DNA of 64,000 nt from Sediminicola luteus (GTDB taxonomy: Bacteria; Bacteroidota; Bacteroidia; Flavobacteriales; Flavobacteriaceae). The position numbers were made by a program, and so were the translations under genes. Each line of letters opens with the position of its first letter. Positions within the stretch are counted from its first letter, which is position 1. This document shows, piece by piece, positions 62,014 through 64,000 of this stretch. Location of the stretch: positions 992,001 to 1,056,000 of the forward strand of contig NZ_NBWU01000001.1 of the NCBI RefSeq assembly GCF_002514735.1, given 5' to 3'. Below the pieces are notes generated by a model. The model searched no databases. It saw only the letters and a program-made list of their open reading frames with translations, and was not told the origin of the DNA.

Positions 62014-63090
62014 ATGCGATATAGAACCCAAATAGCAAGAAAGTTAAGGCAAGAACAAACCCAAGCTGAGCAACACCTTTGGGAATACCTACGCAACCGG
62101 AATTTTAGAGGACTTAAATTCCGAAGACAACATCCTTTAAAACAATATATCGTAGATTTCTTTTGCCATTCCCATGGCATTATAATTGAATTGGATGGTG
62201 GATATCATAAAAGGGGCGATGTGGCAAAACAAGATTATGCCCGCGACTTCCATTTAGAAGAATTAGGATATAAGGTTTTGCGATATAGGAACCATATGGT
62301 GTATAACGAACCCCACCATATTCTAAACGATTTGAAAAGAGCGGTAAGGCAGCAAAAAAAATATGCGCAACATAAAAAGCAAACCACCCTCACCCCTAAC
62401 CCCTCTCCCGGAGGTAGAGGGGAATCGGAGATCATTCTCTCAACCAAAACCCTTTCCCAATCGGATCGGGAACGGCTGCTTCAGGCTGGGGTACGTTTGG
62501 TCAGCTATGATGCCATTAGCATTTCACCCCTTGATTTTCAGTCCGCCAAGGTAATACCCCATGCGATCGTGACCAGCAAGAATGCAGCCCGATTGGTGTT
62601 AGAAAAAGGTATCCAAGTGGGAAACTGGTACTGTGTGGGTGATAAAACCCAATCCTTTTTAGCCAAAAAAGGGCAACAAGTGGTAGAAAAAGCCCAAAAT
62701 GCATTCGATTTGGCCCAACGGATCATAAAGGGCTATCATCAAAATAAGTTGGTGTTCTTTTGCGGACAAAGTCGGCGTGATGAATTGCCAAACGAATTGA
62801 AAAAGGCCCATATTCCGTTCGAGGAAATCGTAGTATATCGCACACAATTGATACCCAAAAAATTCAACCAAACGTTCTACGGCATATTGTTTTACAGTCC
62901 ATCCGGAGTACGTTCTTTTACTACAAAAAACAAGCTGGAAAGCCCTACCTTTGCCTTTTGCATTGGCCAGACCACGGCCCAAGAGGCAAAAAAATATACC
63001 GATAAGATTATTGTAGCCAAACAGTCCACGGTATCCCATACCGTAGCCAGTACGGCCCAACATATTAGAAATACGAGTACATGGAACTAA
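62014..63090 (+). CDS. hemD: DUF559 endonuclease fused in frame to uroporphyrinogen-III synthase (HemD)
   Basis: A 358-residue fusion. Residues 1-115 are a DUF559/Vsr-like nuclease domain, with the PD-(D/E)xK-type pattern [21 protein letters not shown] (Asp48, Glu59, Asp61, His65) and later [10 protein letters not shown]. Residues about 126-138 come from repeat R5 ([13 protein letters not shown]). Residues about 139-358 are HemD, opening [10 protein letters not shown] and including [35 protein letters not shown] and [13 protein letters not shown]. HemD cyclises hydroxymethylbilane. Its own start codon is gone: no ATG, GTG or TTG is in frame near the junction. An in-frame GTG at 61984 lies in R4 and is less likely than this ATG. 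Confidence 0.88.
   Translation: MRYRTQIARKLRQEQTQAEQHLWEYLRNRNFRGLKFRRQHPLKQYIVDFFCHSHGIIIELDGGYHKRGDVAKQDYARDFHLEELGYKVLRYRNHMVYNEPHHILNDLKRAVRQQKKYAQHKKQTTLTPNPSPGGRGESEIILSTKTLSQSDRERLLQAGVRLVSYDAISISPLDFQSAKVIPHAIVTSKNAARLVLEKGIQVGNWYCVGDKTQSFLAKKGQQVVEKAQNAFDLAQRIIKGYHQNKLVFFCGQSRRDELPNELKKAHIPFEEIVVYRTQLIPKKFNQTFYGILFYSPSGVRSFTTKNKLESPTFAFCIGQTTAQEAKKYTDKIIVAKQSTVSHTVASTAQHIRNTSTWN
62387..62422 (+). repeat. GC-rich palindromic repeat, copy R5 (right border of the DUF559 unit)
   Basis: CCCTCACCCCTAACCCCTCT, then CCCGGAGGTAGAGGGG. It is translated in frame and joins the nuclease to HemD. The GGAGG inside could by chance act as a ribosome-binding site, but no start codon follows. Confidence 0.85.
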
Positions 63091-64000
63091 AGAATGACCT
63101 TTTTTTACGTGCCCTAAAGGGTGAAACGGTAGAGCGACCACCGGTATGGATGATGCGCCAAGCCGGGCGTTACTTGCCCGAGTTTATGGAATTGAAACAT
63201 AAATACGACTTCTTTACCCGTTGCCAAACCCCAGAGCTGGCTTCCGAGATTACGGTACAGCCCATTCGTAGGTACGGCATGGATGCTGCTATTTTGTTCA
63301 GCGATATTTTGGTCATTCCGCAAGCCATGAACATAGAAGTTGAAATGAAACCCAATTTTGGACCCTATTTACCCAACCCCATCCGTTCCCAGGCCGATGT
63401 AGACCGTATTCAGGAAGTTGATATCGACGCCACTTTGGGCTATGTGATGGATGCCATAGACATGACCAAAGAAAAATTGGCAGGGGAAGTGCCTTTGATC
63501 GGCTTTGCCGGATCGCCATGGACTATCTTGTGCTACTGTGTACAAGGCCAAGGTTCCAAAAATTTCGATAAGGCCAAGGAGTTCTGTTTTACCCAACCAC
63601 TGGCCGCCCATGCCTTGCTGCAAAAAATTACCGATACCACCATTGCCTATCTAAAGCAAAAAGTGGCCCACGGGGTAAATGCCGTACAGGTTTTTGATAG
63701 TTGGGGCGGCATGTTATCGCCCACCGATTATACCGAATTTTCTTGGCAGTACATCAACCAGATCGTAGAGGCCTTGGCCGATGAGACCGAGGTTATCGTA
63801 TTCGGTAAAGGTTGCTGGTTCGCTTTGGGCGATATGGCCAAAAGTAGGGCGTCTGCCCTTGGGGTAGACTGGACCTGCTCCCCTAAAAACGCCCGTTATT
63901 TGACCGGTGGCAATATTACCCTTCAAGGTAATTTTGATCCTACCCGATTATTATCACCACCCGCTACCATTAAAAAAATGGTAAAAGAAATGATCGACGC
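63081..64000 (+). CDS. hemE: Uroporphyrinogen decarboxylase HemE, 3' end cut off
   Basis: The first 306 of about 341 residues. Uroporphyrinogen-III is decarboxylated to coproporphyrinogen-III. The signature [17 protein letters not shown] is intact, with [39 protein letters not shown] and the C-terminal GNFDPTRLL. The ATG overlaps the last ten bases of the HemD fusion, so translation of HemD and HemE is coupled. It continues beyond the window. Confidence 0.97.
   Translation, partial: MELKNDLFLRALKGETVERPPVWMMRQAGRYLPEFMELKHKYDFFTRCQTPELASEITVQPIRRYGMDAAILFSDILVIPQAMNIEVEMKPNFGPYLPNPIRSQADVDRIQEVDIDATLGYVMDAIDMTKEKLAGEVPLIGFAGSPWTILCYCVQGQGSKNFDKAKEFCFTQPLAAHALLQKITDTTIAYLKQKVAHGVNAVQVFDSWGGMLSPTDYTEFSWQYINQIVEALADETEVIVFGKGCWFALGDMAKSRASALGVDWTCSPKNARYLTGGNITLQGNFDPTRLLSPPATIKKMVKEMID

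Larger units (their letters stand above)
61971..62422 (+). mobile_element. Putative nuclease-palindrome mobile unit (R4 - DUF559 - R5)
   Basis: A DUF559 endonuclease coding region (from 62014) lies between inverse copies of the same palindromic repeat (R4 reversed, R5 forward), with GTGAGGG ends facing inward. The unit lies exactly between hemC and the HemD domain, genes that are normally adjacent. No target-site duplication was recognised. The mobile nature is inferred from position and bordering repeats. Confidence 0.65.

Overview
The window looks like chromosomal DNA of a marine member of the Flavobacteriaceae (Bacteroidota). The reasons are: several genes preceded by the Bacteroidota -7 promoter motif TAnnTTTG, family types typical of that group (DUF5687 with its ATPase, DUF6249, DUF1460, DUF2007, secreted lipoproteins, VPS10-like propellers), SUF-type Fe-S assembly, and secreted GH18, GH31 and sialate esterase enzymes. 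No rRNA, tRNA or CRISPR array was seen.

Layout. 0-6 kb: end of an enoyl-CoA hydratase, a ParDE toxin-antitoxin pair, a sensor kinase, small conserved proteins including an unlisted 44-aa membrane protein, and a DUF5687 exporter with its ATPase. 6-11.4 kb: a PaaE-like reductase and sufA-B-C-D. 11.7-19.4 kb: a five-gene minus-strand operon of planctomycete type (two c-type cytochrome proteins, DUF1501, a beta-propeller, a small secreted protein). 20-28.7 kb: chitinase, GH31, a Gfo/Idh oxidoreductase, a serine hydrolase, OsmC, a methyltransferase and membrane proteins. 29.3-41 kb: sufS, an ATPase, a lactonase-like lipoprotein, a DASS transporter, SnoaL-like proteins, an aminotransferase, an acetyltransferase and an unusual helicase. 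41-50.4 kb: a large BNR/VPS10 propeller, hemJ, a DoxX-like protein, DUF59 and sufE, MATE and hemH. 50.6-58.5 kb: an MntA-HepT module, sialate O-acetylesterase, a TraB/GumN giant, DUF1460 and two overlapping microproteins. 58.6-64 kb: an AraC regulator divergent from hemA-hemC-hemD-hemE (hemE cut by the window end).

Two themes stand out. First, core pathways that are usually compact in this family (suf, hem) are split into pieces, and many of the joints carry repeats. Three repeat classes occur: a GC-rich CCCTCACC...GAGGGG palindrome (five copies), an AT-rich composite unit of about 260 bp (tandem at 47.3-47.9 kb, dispersed elsewhere), and an inverted GTCATTTCGA...GAGAAATC pair. Second, two facing copies of the GC-rich palindrome enclose a DUF559 endonuclease gene inserted between hemC and hemD. 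The insertion has fused the endonuclease in frame to HemD and left HemD without a visible start codon of its own. This nuclease-plus-palindrome unit is the best candidate here for an undescribed mobile system. The five-gene cytochrome/DUF1501 operon is the best candidate for an uncharacterised biochemical system.

All calls come from reading sequence and translations by eye. Family names are from memory and no database search was run.
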